Shown here: positions 42,834-51,097 of the stretch, piece by piece | How the letters are laid out: the number at the start of each line of letters is the position of its first letter | Numbering within the stretch: position 1 is the first letter of the stretch | Origin: an uncultured Kocuria sp. | GTDB lineage: Bacteria; Actinomycetota; Actinomycetes; Actinomycetales; Micrococcaceae | Assembly: GCF_947500125.1 (NCBI RefSeq) | Contig: NZ_CANMRA010000001.1 | Location: 186,001 to 250,000, forward strand | Reading direction: 5' to 3' | Length of the DNA: 64,000 nucleotides | Made by a program: the position numbers and the translations under genes | The notes under the pieces: generated by a model | Told to the model about the DNA's origin: nothing | The model's input: only the letters and a program-made list of their open reading frames with translations | Database searches by the model: none

Positions 42834-45238
42834 GCGCCGCCGTCCGCGCCCCGTCGGCCCCGGGATCCGCGGAGACCGCCGGGCCGCCAGAGGTCCCCGC
42901 GAGGGACCGCCGCCCGGTGCGCGCCGTCCTGGGCCTGGCCGGCACGGTCCTCGTGGCGGTCTGGCTGTCCCTGGTGGCCCTGGCCGGTGTCCTCGACGGC
43001 GCGGGCTGGGTGCCCGGGACGGTGCTCGCCGCGCTCGTCGTGGTCGCCGCGACCACGACGTCCCGGGCGCTCCGGCTGCCGGGCGTGCTGGCGCCCCTGT
43101 TCGGCGCCGGCGCCCTGGTGCTCGTGCTCACGGTGCTGTTCCTGCGCGAGCCCGCGCTGCTCGGCCTCGTCCCCACCCCCGGGAGCCTGGCCCTCGCCGC
43201 GGAGCTGTGGCGGGAGGCCGCCGGGGTCGCCGCGGAGCGGCCCGCCCCGTACCCGGAGGCCGTGGCGCTCGCGTTCGTCGCGGCCCTCGCAACGGGCCTC
43301 GTGGCCCTGTTCGTGGACACCGTGCTCGTGGCGCTGCGGCTGCCGGGAGTCAGCGCGCTCGGCGTGCTGGCGCTGCTGGCGGTGCCCGCCCTGGTGCTCC
43401 CGGAGAGCGTGGGTGCCGCCGGGACGGCCGCCGCCGTGCTCGCCGCCCTGGTCCTGCTCGGCGGCGGACGGCGCTTCGGCGCGGTGCGGGAGCCCCGCAC
43501 CGCCGCGGCGCCGGGCAGCTGGCCGCGGGCCCTCGTGGTGGGCGCCGGCGTGCTCGCCGTGACCCTGCTGGTCCCGGGCCTGGTGCCCGGCTTCGTCAAC
43601 GGGGCGTTCCCGCAGGGCAGCGGCCTGGCCGGCGAGCGCGCCTCCGGGGTGGGCCCCCTGCGGGCCGTGGGCCAGGACCTGCGCGCCGCGGAGCAGCTGC
43701 CGCGCCTCGAGTACACGACGAGCACGGGCGAGCCCGAGCTGCTGCGGGTGCTGACCCTGGCCGACTTCTCCGGCGCGGAGTGGTTCCCGGACGCCACCGG
43801 GCTGGACCCCGGGCTCGACGACCTCGGGCCCACCGCGCTCCAGCCGGTGGGCGAGGGCCCCGAGCGCACCACCGCCGTGGAGCTGCGGGACTGGTCGGAG
43901 CGCTGGCTGCCGCTGCCGTGGGCGCCCGTGGACGTGGCGGAGCTCGAGGACGGCGACTGGGCCTGGAGCCCCCGGGACCTCACCGTGCACGGGGAGCAGG
44001 TCCCGCCGGAGGGCGCCGCCTACGAGGTCCGCTCGATCGCGCCCGAGCCCACGTCCGCACGGCTGCGCGAGGCCCCCGCCGCGCCGGAGACCCCGGAGCT
44101 CGCCCCCTACCTCGAACTGCCCGCCGAGACCCCGGCCGCCCTCCGGGACGCCGCCCGGGAGCGGGCCGGCGACGCTCCCACGGCCTTCGACCAGGCCCTG
44201 GCCCTGCAGGAGTGGCTGCGCTCCGAGGAGTTCCGCTACGACGTGGACGCCCCGCTCGAGCAGGGCTACGACGCCGGCGGCATGGGCTCGCTCGAGGAGT
44301 TCCTGGCCGTGCGCACGGGCTACGCCGGGCACTTCGCCCCGGCGATGGCCGTCATGGCCCGGGAGCTGGGCATTCCCGCCCGCGTGGCGGTCGGCTACCT
44401 CCCGGCCGCCGGGCCGGACCCGGCATCAGGGGCAGCGCCGGACGCCGACGAGCCCTTCGGGGGCGCGGCGGACCCGGGCGCCTTCGCGGTCCTGCCCCGC
44501 GACGCGCACGCGTGGCCGGAGCTGTGGTTCGAGGGCTCCGGGTGGGTGCGCTTCGAGCCGACCCCCGGCACGGGCGACCTCCCCGGCTACGCCGCCGAGG
44601 GGTCCCAGGACGGGGAGGGACAGTCCCAGGAGGGCGAGGGCACCGCGGAGCCCACCGGCGCACCGACCGACGCCCCCACCCCGGCGAGCACGGCGGACAG
44701 CTCCGAGACGGACGCACCCTCGGCCGAGCCGACGGCCGTGCCGACCCCGGAGGCCTCCGCCGCGCCGGCGCCCGAGGAGGACGCGGAGCCGGCGGTGTGG
44801 CCGGCCTGGCTCGCCGGCGGGCTGACCGCCGCGCTGCTGGCCGTGCTGGCCGCGCTCCCCCGGCTCCTCCGGTCCAGGCGGCGCCGGCGCCGCCTGCGGG
44901 TCCTGGGCGACGAGGGGGTCCCGGCGGCGCAGCGGGCCCTGGCGGGGTGGGCGGAGGTCGAGGACCTCGCGGTCGACCACGGGGTGGGCCGCGCCGCCGC
45001 CGAGACGCCCCGGGCGTTCGTCGACCGGCTCGGCGCGGCGGTCCCGGCGGCCGCCGCGCCTCTGGGCCGCCTCGGCCGGGACGTCGAGCGGGCCCTCTAC
45101 GCGCCGGGCACCGCGGCGTGGTCGCCCGAGGCCAGCCCGGAGGACGTCACGGCGCTGCAGGCGGGTCTGGCCGAGCGCGGCGGACCCGGTGCGAGGCGCG
45201 CCCGATGGCTGCCCCGCTCCAGGAGGACCCGTCGCTGA
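42830..45238 (+). CDS. TgpA-type transglutaminase-like membrane protein lacking the catalytic Cys
   Basis: An 802-residue protein overlapping the DUF58 stop (ATGA). About six to seven N-terminal helices (DUF3488/TgpA_N region, to ~260) are followed by an external domain. The transglutaminase-like core (~460-590) has ALQEWLRSEEFRYD, MGSLEEFLAVRTGYAGHF, AMAVMARELGIPARVAVGY, DAHAWPELWF and GWVRFEPTPG. A Ser/Thr/Glu/Pro linker, one helix (~665-685) and a DUF4129-like tail complete it. At the nucleophile site the usual G-Y/F-C reads G-Y-A (bases ~44,318-44,326), so Cys is missing while the His site is present. It may be an enzyme-dead scaffold. Confidence 0.92.
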   Translation: MSAAVRAPSAPGSAETAGPPEVPARDRRPVRAVLGLAGTVLVAVWLSLVALAGVLDGAGWVPGTVLAALVVVAATTTSRALRLPGVLAPLFGAGALVLVLTVLFLREPALLGLVPTPGSLALAAELWREAAGVAAERPAPYPEAVALAFVAALATGLVALFVDTVLVALRLPGVSALGVLALLAVPALVLPESVGAAGTAAAVLAALVLLGGGRRFGAVREPRTAAAPGSWPRALVVGAGVLAVTLLVPGLVPGFVNGAFPQGSGLAGERASGVGPLRAVGQDLRAAEQLPRLEYTTSTGEPELLRVLTLADFSGAEWFPDATGLDPGLDDLGPTALQPVGEGPERTTAVELRDWSERWLPLPWAPVDVAELEDGDWAWSPRDLTVHGEQVPPEGAAYEVRSIAPEPTSARLREAPAAPETPELAPYLELPAETPAALRDAARERAGDAPTAFDQALALQEWLRSEEFRYDVDAPLEQGYDAGGMGSLEEFLAVRTGYAGHFAPAMAVMARELGIPARVAVGYLPAAGPDPASGAAPDADEPFGGAADPGAFAVLPRDAHAWPELWFEGSGWVRFEPTPGTGDLPGYAAEGSQDGEGQSQEGEGTAEPTGAPTDAPTPASTADSSETDAPSAEPTAVPTPEASAAPAPEEDAEPAVWPAWLAGGLTAALLAVLAALPRLLRSRRRRRRLRVLGDEGVPAAQRALAGWAEVEDLAVDHGVGRAAAETPRAFVDRLGAAVPAAAAPLGRLGRDVERALYAPGTAAWSPEASPEDVTALQAGLAERGGPGARRARWLPRSRRTRR

Positions 45239-45293
45239 CCTCGGCCCGACGCGGCGCAGACCTGGCACGACTCGGCGCTGACCCGGCACGACC

Positions 45294-45362
45294 GAGTCCC
45301 CCGTGTACTCGCACTTCCCCTGGATCGATCGGGGGGGGGAACTGCACGCACACGGGGGACTC
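45294..45362. repeat. Palindromic intergenic element, copy 5
   Basis: The left arm 45294-45320 (GAGTCCCCCGTG start) and right arm 45336-45362 (ending CGGGGGACTC) are 27 nt each with a few mismatches. The loop is 15 nt, apparently the 12-nt loop plus extra Gs from a run of nine G (45331-45339). It lies between the convergent transglutaminase-like and cyanase genes. The left flank has degenerate ~21-bp units instead of the 31-bp ones. Confidence 0.75.
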
Positions 45363-45391
45363 GGCGCTGTGAGGGACCGGAGGACGTGGAG

Positions 45392-45841
45392 TCACCACTG
45401 GTAGTCGAGGAACTTCCCGTCGAAAGTCACCACCACGCGGTCGCCGTCCGGGTCGGGGCGGCGGGAGACGTCGACCCGGAAGTTGATCGCGCTCATGATC
45501 CCGTCGCCGAACTCCTCGTGGATGAGCTCCTTGAGGGCCGGCCCGTAGACGGAGAGCGCCTCGACGAAGCGGTAGACCGTGGGGTCCGTCATCAGCGCCG
45601 GGTCGCTGCCGCGGGACGGCTGCTGTTGCAGGCTCTCGGCGACCGTCCCGTCCAGCCCCAGGAGGTCGCAGACCTGCCGGGCCTGCTCCGGGGTCATGGG
45701 GTGCTGCCCCAGCAGGGCGGCGGTCGTCCAGACGTGCGGGGCGCCGATCTCGTCGGCGATCTCGCGCCAGGACAGGCCGCGGCGCACCCGCGCCGCGACC
45801 ACGAGCTCGGCGGCGCTGGACTTGGACAGGATCGGGTTCAT
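45392..45841 (-). CDS. cynS: Cyanate hydratase (cyanase)
   Basis: A 149-residue cytosolic enzyme, the normal family length. It decomposes cyanate with bicarbonate to ammonia and CO2. The N-terminal helical DNA-binding-like half (LSWREIADEIGAPHVWTTAALLGQHPMT) and the C-terminal active-site half are both intact: Arg and Glu in YRFVEALSVYGPALKELI, Ser in GIMSAINF. The start at 45841 is chosen because the longer frame would translate a tandem repeat. A 140-bp repeat array sits directly upstream, and an FNT-family channel gene precedes that on the same strand. Confidence 0.97.
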   Translation of the reverse strand: MNPILSKSSAAELVVAARVRRGLSWREIADEIGAPHVWTTAALLGQHPMTPEQARQVCDLLGLDGTVAESLQQQPSRGSDPALMTDPTVYRFVEALSVYGPALKELIHEEFGDGIMSAINFRVDVSRRPDPDGDRVVVTFDGKFLDYQW

Positions 45842-45860
45842 ACGGGACTCCTCGGGACGA

Positions 45861-46000
45861 CGGCGAACAGGGCGGAAGATCGGCGAACAAGCCGGAAGAA
45901 CGGCGAACAGGCCGGGACGACAGCGAGCAGATCCGAAGCACGCCGACCGGGTCGGAAGCACGGCGACCAGAGCGGGACGACGGCGAGCCGGCCGGGAAAC
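45861..46000. repeat. Seven tandem 20-bp repeats upstream of cynS
   Basis: Seven consecutive units of exactly 20 bp (starts 45861, 45881, 45901, 45921, 45941, 45961, 45981) share a CGGCGAACAGGCCGGAAGA-like consensus with 3-7 differences per unit. The period is not a multiple of three and no ORF on either strand fits. They lie between the FNT gene stop and the cynS start, so they would be in the cynS leader RNA if co-transcribed. Confidence 0.9.
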
Positions 46001-46060
46001 GCGTCGCCGGCCACCCGCAAGCGTGACGAGCGGCGGGGCCCGGGCGCCGGGATCCCCTGC

Positions 46061-46903
46061 TCACGCGACGGGGACGCGGTCCTCCTGCGGGACCGGGCGG
46101 GCCCGGGAGGCCCCGGTGCGGGCGTGGGTGGCGTAGAGGGTGAGCCCCACGAAGGTCAGTCCGCCCACGAGGTTGCCGAGCACGGTGGGGATCTCGTTCC
46201 ACACCAGGTAGTCCATGACAGAGAAGTCGCCGCCGAGCAGCAGTCCGGAGGGGAACAGGAACATGTTGACGATCGAGTGCTCGAAGCCCATGTAGAAGAA
46301 GAGCATGATGGGCATCCACATCGCGATCACCTTGCCGGAGACGCTCGTGGACATCATCGCGGCGACCACCCCGGTGGAGACCATCCAGTTGCACAGCACG
46401 GCGCGGACGAACAGCGTGAGCATCCCGGCGGCGCCGAATTCGGCGTAGCCGACGGTCCGGCCCTCGCCGATCGAGCCGATGGCCTGGCCGACCTCGTCGG
46501 GCGGGGTGGAGAAGCCGTAGGTGAAGATGATCGCCATCAGGACGGCCACGGTGAACGCTCCGGCGAAGTTCCCGGTGAACACGAGGCCCCAGTTGCGCAG
46601 CATCGAGCGGACGGTGACGCCCGGCCGCTTGTCGATGAGCGCGAGCGGCACCAGGGTGAACACGCCGGTCAGGAGGTCGAAGCCCAGCAGGTACAGCAGG
46701 CAGAACCCGACCGGGAAGAGCACGGCCCCGAGCAGCGGCTGGCCCGTCCGCACGGTGACGGTGACGGCGAACGCCGCGGCGAGCGCGAGGATGGCGCCGG
46801 CCATGAACGCCCTGATGAGGGTGTCGCGGGTGGACATGAAGACCTTCGCCTCTCCGGCGTCGATCATCTTCGTGACGAAGTCTGCGGGCAGCACGTAGGA
46901 CAT
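46061..46903 (-). CDS. Formate/nitrite transporter (FNT) family channel
   Basis: A 280-residue membrane protein with six main hydrophobic helices plus FNT re-entrant half helices. Landmarks: ALAAAFAVTVTVR, LFPVGFCLLYLLGFDLLTGVF, RNWGLVFTGNFAGAF, FVRAVLCNWMVSTGVVAA, FFYMGFEHSIVNMFLFPSG. The lysine on the loop and the central His of FNT pores fit the family (GFEHSIVNM). Substrates of characterised members are formate, nitrite, hydrosulfide or lactate. It is upstream of cyanase on the same strand, so transport of cyanate or another small anion is possible. That is inferred from the gene pair only. Confidence 0.92.
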   Translation of the reverse strand: MSYVLPADFVTKMIDAGEAKVFMSTRDTLIRAFMAGAILALAAAFAVTVTVRTGQPLLGAVLFPVGFCLLYLLGFDLLTGVFTLVPLALIDKRPGVTVRSMLRNWGLVFTGNFAGAFTVAVLMAIIFTYGFSTPPDEVGQAIGSIGEGRTVGYAEFGAAGMLTLFVRAVLCNWMVSTGVVAAMMSTSVSGKVIAMWMPIMLFFYMGFEHSIVNMFLFPSGLLLGGDFSVMDYLVWNEIPTVLGNLVGGLTFVGLTLYATHARTGASRARPVPQEDRVPVA

Positions 46904-47111
46904 GGCATGGCTCCGTTGCTTGACGGACGGGAGGACGCCGGGGCCCGCGCCGCACGTGCCCGGATCCCGGCACGTCCGAGTCTGGCCGGGCGATGTTTCC
47001 GCACCGTGTCGCCGTCCGCGCCCCCTGGTCAACTCGGCCTCACCGGGGCGGGGCCCGCGTGTGAGGTCCGCCGGCGTCGCTGTGACCGGGCCGGACCGGA
47101 GGGGCCCGCCG

Positions 47112-48101
47112 CTACCCCTTGCGGGCTGCCAGCACCGTCTCGTAGAGCTCCCGCTTGCCCACGCCCGTGCGCGCGGCCACGCGGCCGGCGGCGTCCTTGA
47201 GCCGGGTCCCGGCGGCCACGAGCGCCTCGACCTCGGCCACGAGGTCCTCGGGCCGGGCGGCCTCGGGGGCGGGGGCGCCGGCGACGACGACGGCGATCTC
47301 CCCGCGCACCTGCCCCTGCCCGCACCACTCGACGAGCTCGGCGAGCGAGCCCCGCACGACCTCCTCGTGCAGCTTGGTGAGCTCCCGGGCCACGACCGCC
47401 CGGCGGCCGGCCCCGAACGCGTCCCGCAGCGCGGTGAGCATGACCTCGAGCCGGTGCGGGGCCTCGTAGAAGACCATGGTGCGCCGCTCGCCGTCGAGCT
47501 CGGCCAGCCGGGTGGCGCGCTCCGAGGACTTCCGCGGCAGGAAGCCCTCGAACGTGAACCGGTCCGTGGGCAGCCCGGACACGGCCAGGGCCATGAGCAC
47601 CGCCGAGGGGCCGGGGATCGCAGTGACGGTCAGGCCCTCGGCGGCCGCGGCCTCCGCGAGCCGGTAGCCGGGGTCGGAGACGGTGGGCATCCCGGCGTCG
47701 GAGAGGACCAGCACGGTGCCGCCGGCGCGGACGGCGTCGAGCAGCTCCGCGACCCGACCGGCCTCGTTGTGCTCGTGGTGGGTGAGCACCCGCCCGCGCG
47801 TGGTGACCCCGAGCCCGGCGGTGAGCCGGCGCAGCCGCCGGGTGTCCTCGACGGCGAGCACGTCCGCCGTCTCGAGGGCCGTCCGCAGCCGGGGCGGCGC
47901 GTCGCCGAGGTTGCCGATCGGGGTGCCCGCCAGGACCACCTGCCCGGGGCCCGCGGCGTCCCCTGCGGAATCACTGCCGGAGTCACCGCCGGAGTCACCG
48001 TCGGAGTCACCACTGGAGCCGCCCTCGAAGTCCGTGTCGGAGTCGGCGGGAGCGTCCATGTGAGCGTCGGCGGGGGCGTCGTCGTGGGGTTCCGTGTGCA
48101 C
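47112..48101 (-). CDS. rsmI: 16S rRNA (cytidine1402-2'-O)-methyltransferase
   Basis: A 329-residue tetrapyrrole-methylase-fold enzyme. The core starts VVLAGTPIGNLGDAPPRLRTAL and has ADVLAVEDTRRL, VLVLSDAGMPTVSDPGYRL, VTAIPGPSAVLMALAVSGLPTDRF, EGFLPRK and YEAPHRL, all family hallmarks. Before the core there is a ~50-residue Asp/Gly/Ser-rich N-terminus, built partly from 12-bp repeats (GGAGTCACC on the plus strand, 47960-48020). The real start may be nearer the core, but no better-placed start codon with a ribosome site is seen. Confidence 0.95.
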   Translation of the reverse strand: MHTEPHDDAPADAHMDAPADSDTDFEGGSSGDSDGDSGGDSGSDSAGDAAGPGQVVLAGTPIGNLGDAPPRLRTALETADVLAVEDTRRLRRLTAGLGVTTRGRVLTHHEHNEAGRVAELLDAVRAGGTVLVLSDAGMPTVSDPGYRLAEAAAAEGLTVTAIPGPSAVLMALAVSGLPTDRFTFEGFLPRKSSERATRLAELDGERRTMVFYEAPHRLEVMLTALRDAFGAGRRAVVARELTKLHEEVVRGSLAELVEWCGQGQVRGEIAVVVAGAPAPEAARPEDLVAEVEALVAAGTRLKDAAGRVAARTGVGKRELYETVLAARKG

Positions 48102-48179
48102 GGGTCCACTCTACGGCGCACCCCGCGGGGCTCCCCCAGGGGTCGGCGGGCGGTGGGACGCGTCCCCTACGATGACACC

Positions 48180-49823
48180 GTGAGTTCCTCGGTGCGCGCC
48201 CCAGTCCTGGCCCGGGAGCCCCGGCGGGCGGCACCGGTGGGCACCCTGCGGTCCTCCCTGGCCCCGGACGCCCTGCGGGAGCGCCTGCTGCCGACCCCCG
48301 CGGCGGTGGCCCGTCTCGCGTGGCTGGCCCCGCTCCTGGTGGTCCTGCTCGGCGGGCTGCTGCGCTTCCACCGGCTCTCCCACCCGGACGCGATCGTCTT
48401 CGACGAGACCTACTACGTGAAGGACTCCTACTCCCTGCTGCTGCACGGCTATGAGCGGCAGTGGCCGGAGGGGGCCGACGAGCTGTTCGTGGCGGGCACC
48501 CCGCCCGAGGCCCTGAGCACCCCTTCCTACGTGGTGCACCCGCCGGTCGGGAAGTGGCTCATCGCGTTCGGCATGTGGCTGTTCGGCGCCGAGGACCCCC
48601 TGGGATGGCGCTTCTCCGCGGCCCTGATCGGCACGCTCTCCATCGCGCTGGTGTGCGCCGCCGGATGGCTGCTCTTCCGCTCGGTCACGGTGGCCACGCT
48701 GGCAGGGCTGTTCACCGCAGTGGACGGGCTGCACCTGGTGCAGTCCCGGCTCGCGATGCTGGACGTGTTCCTCATGTTCTTCGTCCTGCTCGCGTTCGTC
48801 CTGCTCCTGCTGGACCGGGAGCACGGGCGCCGCCGCCTGGTCGCCCGGCTGGGCGTGCCCCCGGGCCGCGGCGTCCCGGAGGCGGAGCTGCGGCGCCGCC
48901 TGGTGTGGGGGCCGTGGCTCGGCGTGCGCTGGTGGCGGATCGCGGCGGGCGTGGCCTGCGGGCTCGCGGTCGGGGTGAAGTGGAGCGCCCTGTTCCTGGT
49001 GGCCGGGCTGGGGCTGCTCACGGTGCTGTGGGACCTCAACGCCCGCCGGGTGGCGGGGGTGCGGCGCTGGCTGCCGGCCGGGGTGCTCAAGGACGGCGTG
49101 CCCGCGTTCTTCGCGGTCGTCGGGACGGGCCTGGTGGTCTACGTGGCCACGTGGGCGGGCTGGTTCGCCTCGTCGGACGCCTACGACCGCACCTGGGCGC
49201 AGCAGCACCCGGGCGAGGGCCCCCAGTGGCTCCCCGCACCCCTGCGCTCGCTGTGGGCCTACCACTCCTCCGCCTACGGCTTCCACAGCGGCCTGGGCAC
49301 CGACCACTCCTACGAGGCGCTGCCCTGGCTGTGGCTGACCCTGGGCCGGCCCACCTCCTACTTCTACGAGGACCCGGAGCAGGGCACGGCCGGGTGCGCG
49401 GTCGAGCACTGCTCGCAGGCGATCCTCAACATCGGCAATCCGCTCCTGTGGTGGACGGCGATCGCCGCCGTGCTCGTGGCGGCGTGGCTGTGGCTGGTGC
49501 GGCGGGACTGGCGCTTCGGGGCGCTGACCGGCGTGTTCGCGGCCGGGTACCTGCCCTGGTTCCTGTACCCCGAGCGCACCATGTACTACTTCTACGCGCT
49601 GCCCGTGCAGCCGGCCCTGATGCTCATGCTCGCGGGCATGCTCGGCCTGGTCCTGGGCCGGCCCGGGGACACGGTGCGGCGCCGGCGCGCGGGTCTCGCG
49701 GTGGTGGGCGTGTTCACGGCCGCGGCGCTGCTGCTGAGCGCGCACTTCGCGCCGATCTGGTACGCGGAGACCGTCGAGTACGCCCAGTGGCGGGAGCGGA
49801 TGTGGTTCGCCACCTGGATCTGA
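48180..49823 (+). CDS. Protein O-mannosyltransferase (PMT family)
   Basis: A 547-residue membrane GT39 enzyme, GTG start. After a polar N-terminus the first helix is followed by FDETYYVKDSYSLL, the catalytic Asp-Glu of PMTs. SYVVHPPVGKWLIAFGMWLFG, GLHLVQSRLAMLDVFLMFFV and LGDTHSYEALPWLW-like external loops follow, with about eleven helices in all. It transfers mannose from polyprenol-phosphate-mannose to Ser/Thr of proteins during Sec export, as in mycobacteria. Several exported Ser/Thr/Pro-rich proteins in this window are plausible acceptors. It is divergent from rsmI, the usual actinobacterial arrangement. Confidence 0.95.
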   Translation: MSSSVRAPVLAREPRRAAPVGTLRSSLAPDALRERLLPTPAAVARLAWLAPLLVVLLGGLLRFHRLSHPDAIVFDETYYVKDSYSLLLHGYERQWPEGADELFVAGTPPEALSTPSYVVHPPVGKWLIAFGMWLFGAEDPLGWRFSAALIGTLSIALVCAAGWLLFRSVTVATLAGLFTAVDGLHLVQSRLAMLDVFLMFFVLLAFVLLLLDREHGRRRLVARLGVPPGRGVPEAELRRRLVWGPWLGVRWWRIAAGVACGLAVGVKWSALFLVAGLGLLTVLWDLNARRVAGVRRWLPAGVLKDGVPAFFAVVGTGLVVYVATWAGWFASSDAYDRTWAQQHPGEGPQWLPAPLRSLWAYHSSAYGFHSGLGTDHSYEALPWLWLTLGRPTSYFYEDPEQGTAGCAVEHCSQAILNIGNPLLWWTAIAAVLVAAWLWLVRRDWRFGALTGVFAAGYLPWFLYPERTMYYFYALPVQPALMLMLAGMLGLVLGRPGDTVRRRRAGLAVVGVFTAAALLLSAHFAPIWYAETVEYAQWRERMWFATWI

Positions 49824-49850
49824 TCCACCGCGCCCGGCTCGGCGGCCCGC

Positions 49851-50897
49851 TCAGCGCCCGGCCAGCCGCCGCTTGAGCTCCTGCCGCCGGCGCACCCGGT
49901 CGAGGGCCCGGTGCCGGCGGAAGGCGGTGGGCCAGGTGGCGATCATGACCGCGAGCGCCCCCAGGAGGGCGAGCCCGGCCACCGCGATCGCCGCGTCCAC
50001 CCAGAACTGGGTGGGGTACAGGCGGATGAGGGTGTCCGAGGCCCGGAACGTCCAGGACCCGTCCGCGAAGAACAGGGAGTGGAACAGCGCGAAGAACTGC
50101 TGCCAGCCGAGCACCGCGGCGACCGCCAGGGCGACCAGCAGCGCCACGGTCAGCCACGAGCCGAAGAACAGGGCCCCCGACGCGGCCCCCGGCGCCTTCG
50201 CCCGCAGGTACAGGCACGAGACGATGCCGAGCAGCGCCAGGACCGCGACCACGGCCAGGGCGCTCTGCAGCACGATCTTCACATCGGTCATGTGCGCGAC
50301 CTCGGAGCCCAGGAACAGCTGGGCGCCGTCCGTGTCCTGCAGCCCGCCGAGGAAACCCGACGGAGCCCAGTTCATGACGTAGTCCAGTCCGTAGGACCCG
50401 AAGACCATCCGCTCCTCGGTGGAGAAGCCGTAGGAGTCCGCCGGGAAGCCCGGGCGGTGGTACTCCGCCCACAGGAACAGGGGCGTGGCCACGGCGCGCA
50501 CCCCCGCGGCCAGCAGCGCGAGCGGGAGCACGAGCACCAGGAAGACCTGCTGCAGCCGCGGCAGCCGCGGCTCGTCCGCCAGGGCGTCCCGGCGCAGCGC
50601 GGCCCGGCGGCGGGCCTCCTCGTCCGGGTCGTCGTCCCCCGCGGCCTCGGCGGCACCGATGGCGCGGGACCCCCCGCCGGTGCGGCCGGGCGTCCGGCGC
50701 CGTCCGGCGCCGCGGCCCTCGCCGTGCTCGCTGCGGCCGGCGTCGTCGTGCTCGTCGGACGGGTCGTCGTCGTGCGCGGTGTCCGCGGGGACGACGGCGG
50801 GGAGCAGGCCCGTCCACACGGGTTCCTCACGCCGGTCTTCGTCCGCGGGCGGCTCGGCCTGCTGCCAGGGGGCCTTGTCGTTGCTGGGGGTGGCCAC
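49851..50897 (-). CDS. TIGR01906-type integral membrane protein (DUF1461-like)
   Basis: A 348-residue protein. GTG 50897 is preferred, with GAAGGACC upstream. The first ~120 residues are polar and charged (Asp/Glu/Arg-rich) and presumably cytoplasmic. Then five hydrophobic segments alternate with YHRPGFPADSYGFSTEERMVF and SWTFRASDTLIRLYPTQFWVDA, which are conserved blocks in this actinobacterial/Firmicute family. Members have no assigned enzyme activity in actinobacteria. It converges with the PMT gene, 27 bp away. Confidence 0.85.
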   Translation of the reverse strand: MATPSNDKAPWQQAEPPADEDRREEPVWTGLLPAVVPADTAHDDDPSDEHDDAGRSEHGEGRGAGRRRTPGRTGGGSRAIGAAEAAGDDDPDEEARRRAALRRDALADEPRLPRLQQVFLVLVLPLALLAAGVRAVATPLFLWAEYHRPGFPADSYGFSTEERMVFGSYGLDYVMNWAPSGFLGGLQDTDGAQLFLGSEVAHMTDVKIVLQSALAVVAVLALLGIVSCLYLRAKAPGAASGALFFGSWLTVALLVALAVAAVLGWQQFFALFHSLFFADGSWTFRASDTLIRLYPTQFWVDAAIAVAGLALLGALAVMIATWPTAFRRHRALDRVRRRQELKRRLAGR

Positions 50898-51097
50898 GGG
50901 CGGGTCCTTCGGTCGGTGGGGTTCGGGGGTCCGGGCGGGCGGGTCCGCTCCGGCCGGTCCCGATCCTACCCACCGCCGACGCGGCTCCTCCCCCACCGGC
51001 CTCCCCACGTGCCCTCCCCACCGGCTCCTCCGCCAGGAGCTCTACGCCGGGAGCTCAGCAGGAGCCCGGCGGGAGCCAGCGGCTCAGCCGCCGAGAC

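Noticed and set aside
45838-46020. 60-codon frame on the minus strand across the cynS leader repeats
   Set aside because: The repeat period (20 bp) is not a multiple of three, the peptide has no family and there is no ribosome site; cynS has a better start at 45841.
51000-51097. GGAGCTC/GAGCCC-rich segment after the L,D-transpeptidase stop as terminator
   Set aside because: Several alternative short pairings exist but none makes a stable single hairpin comparable to the other terminators listed.
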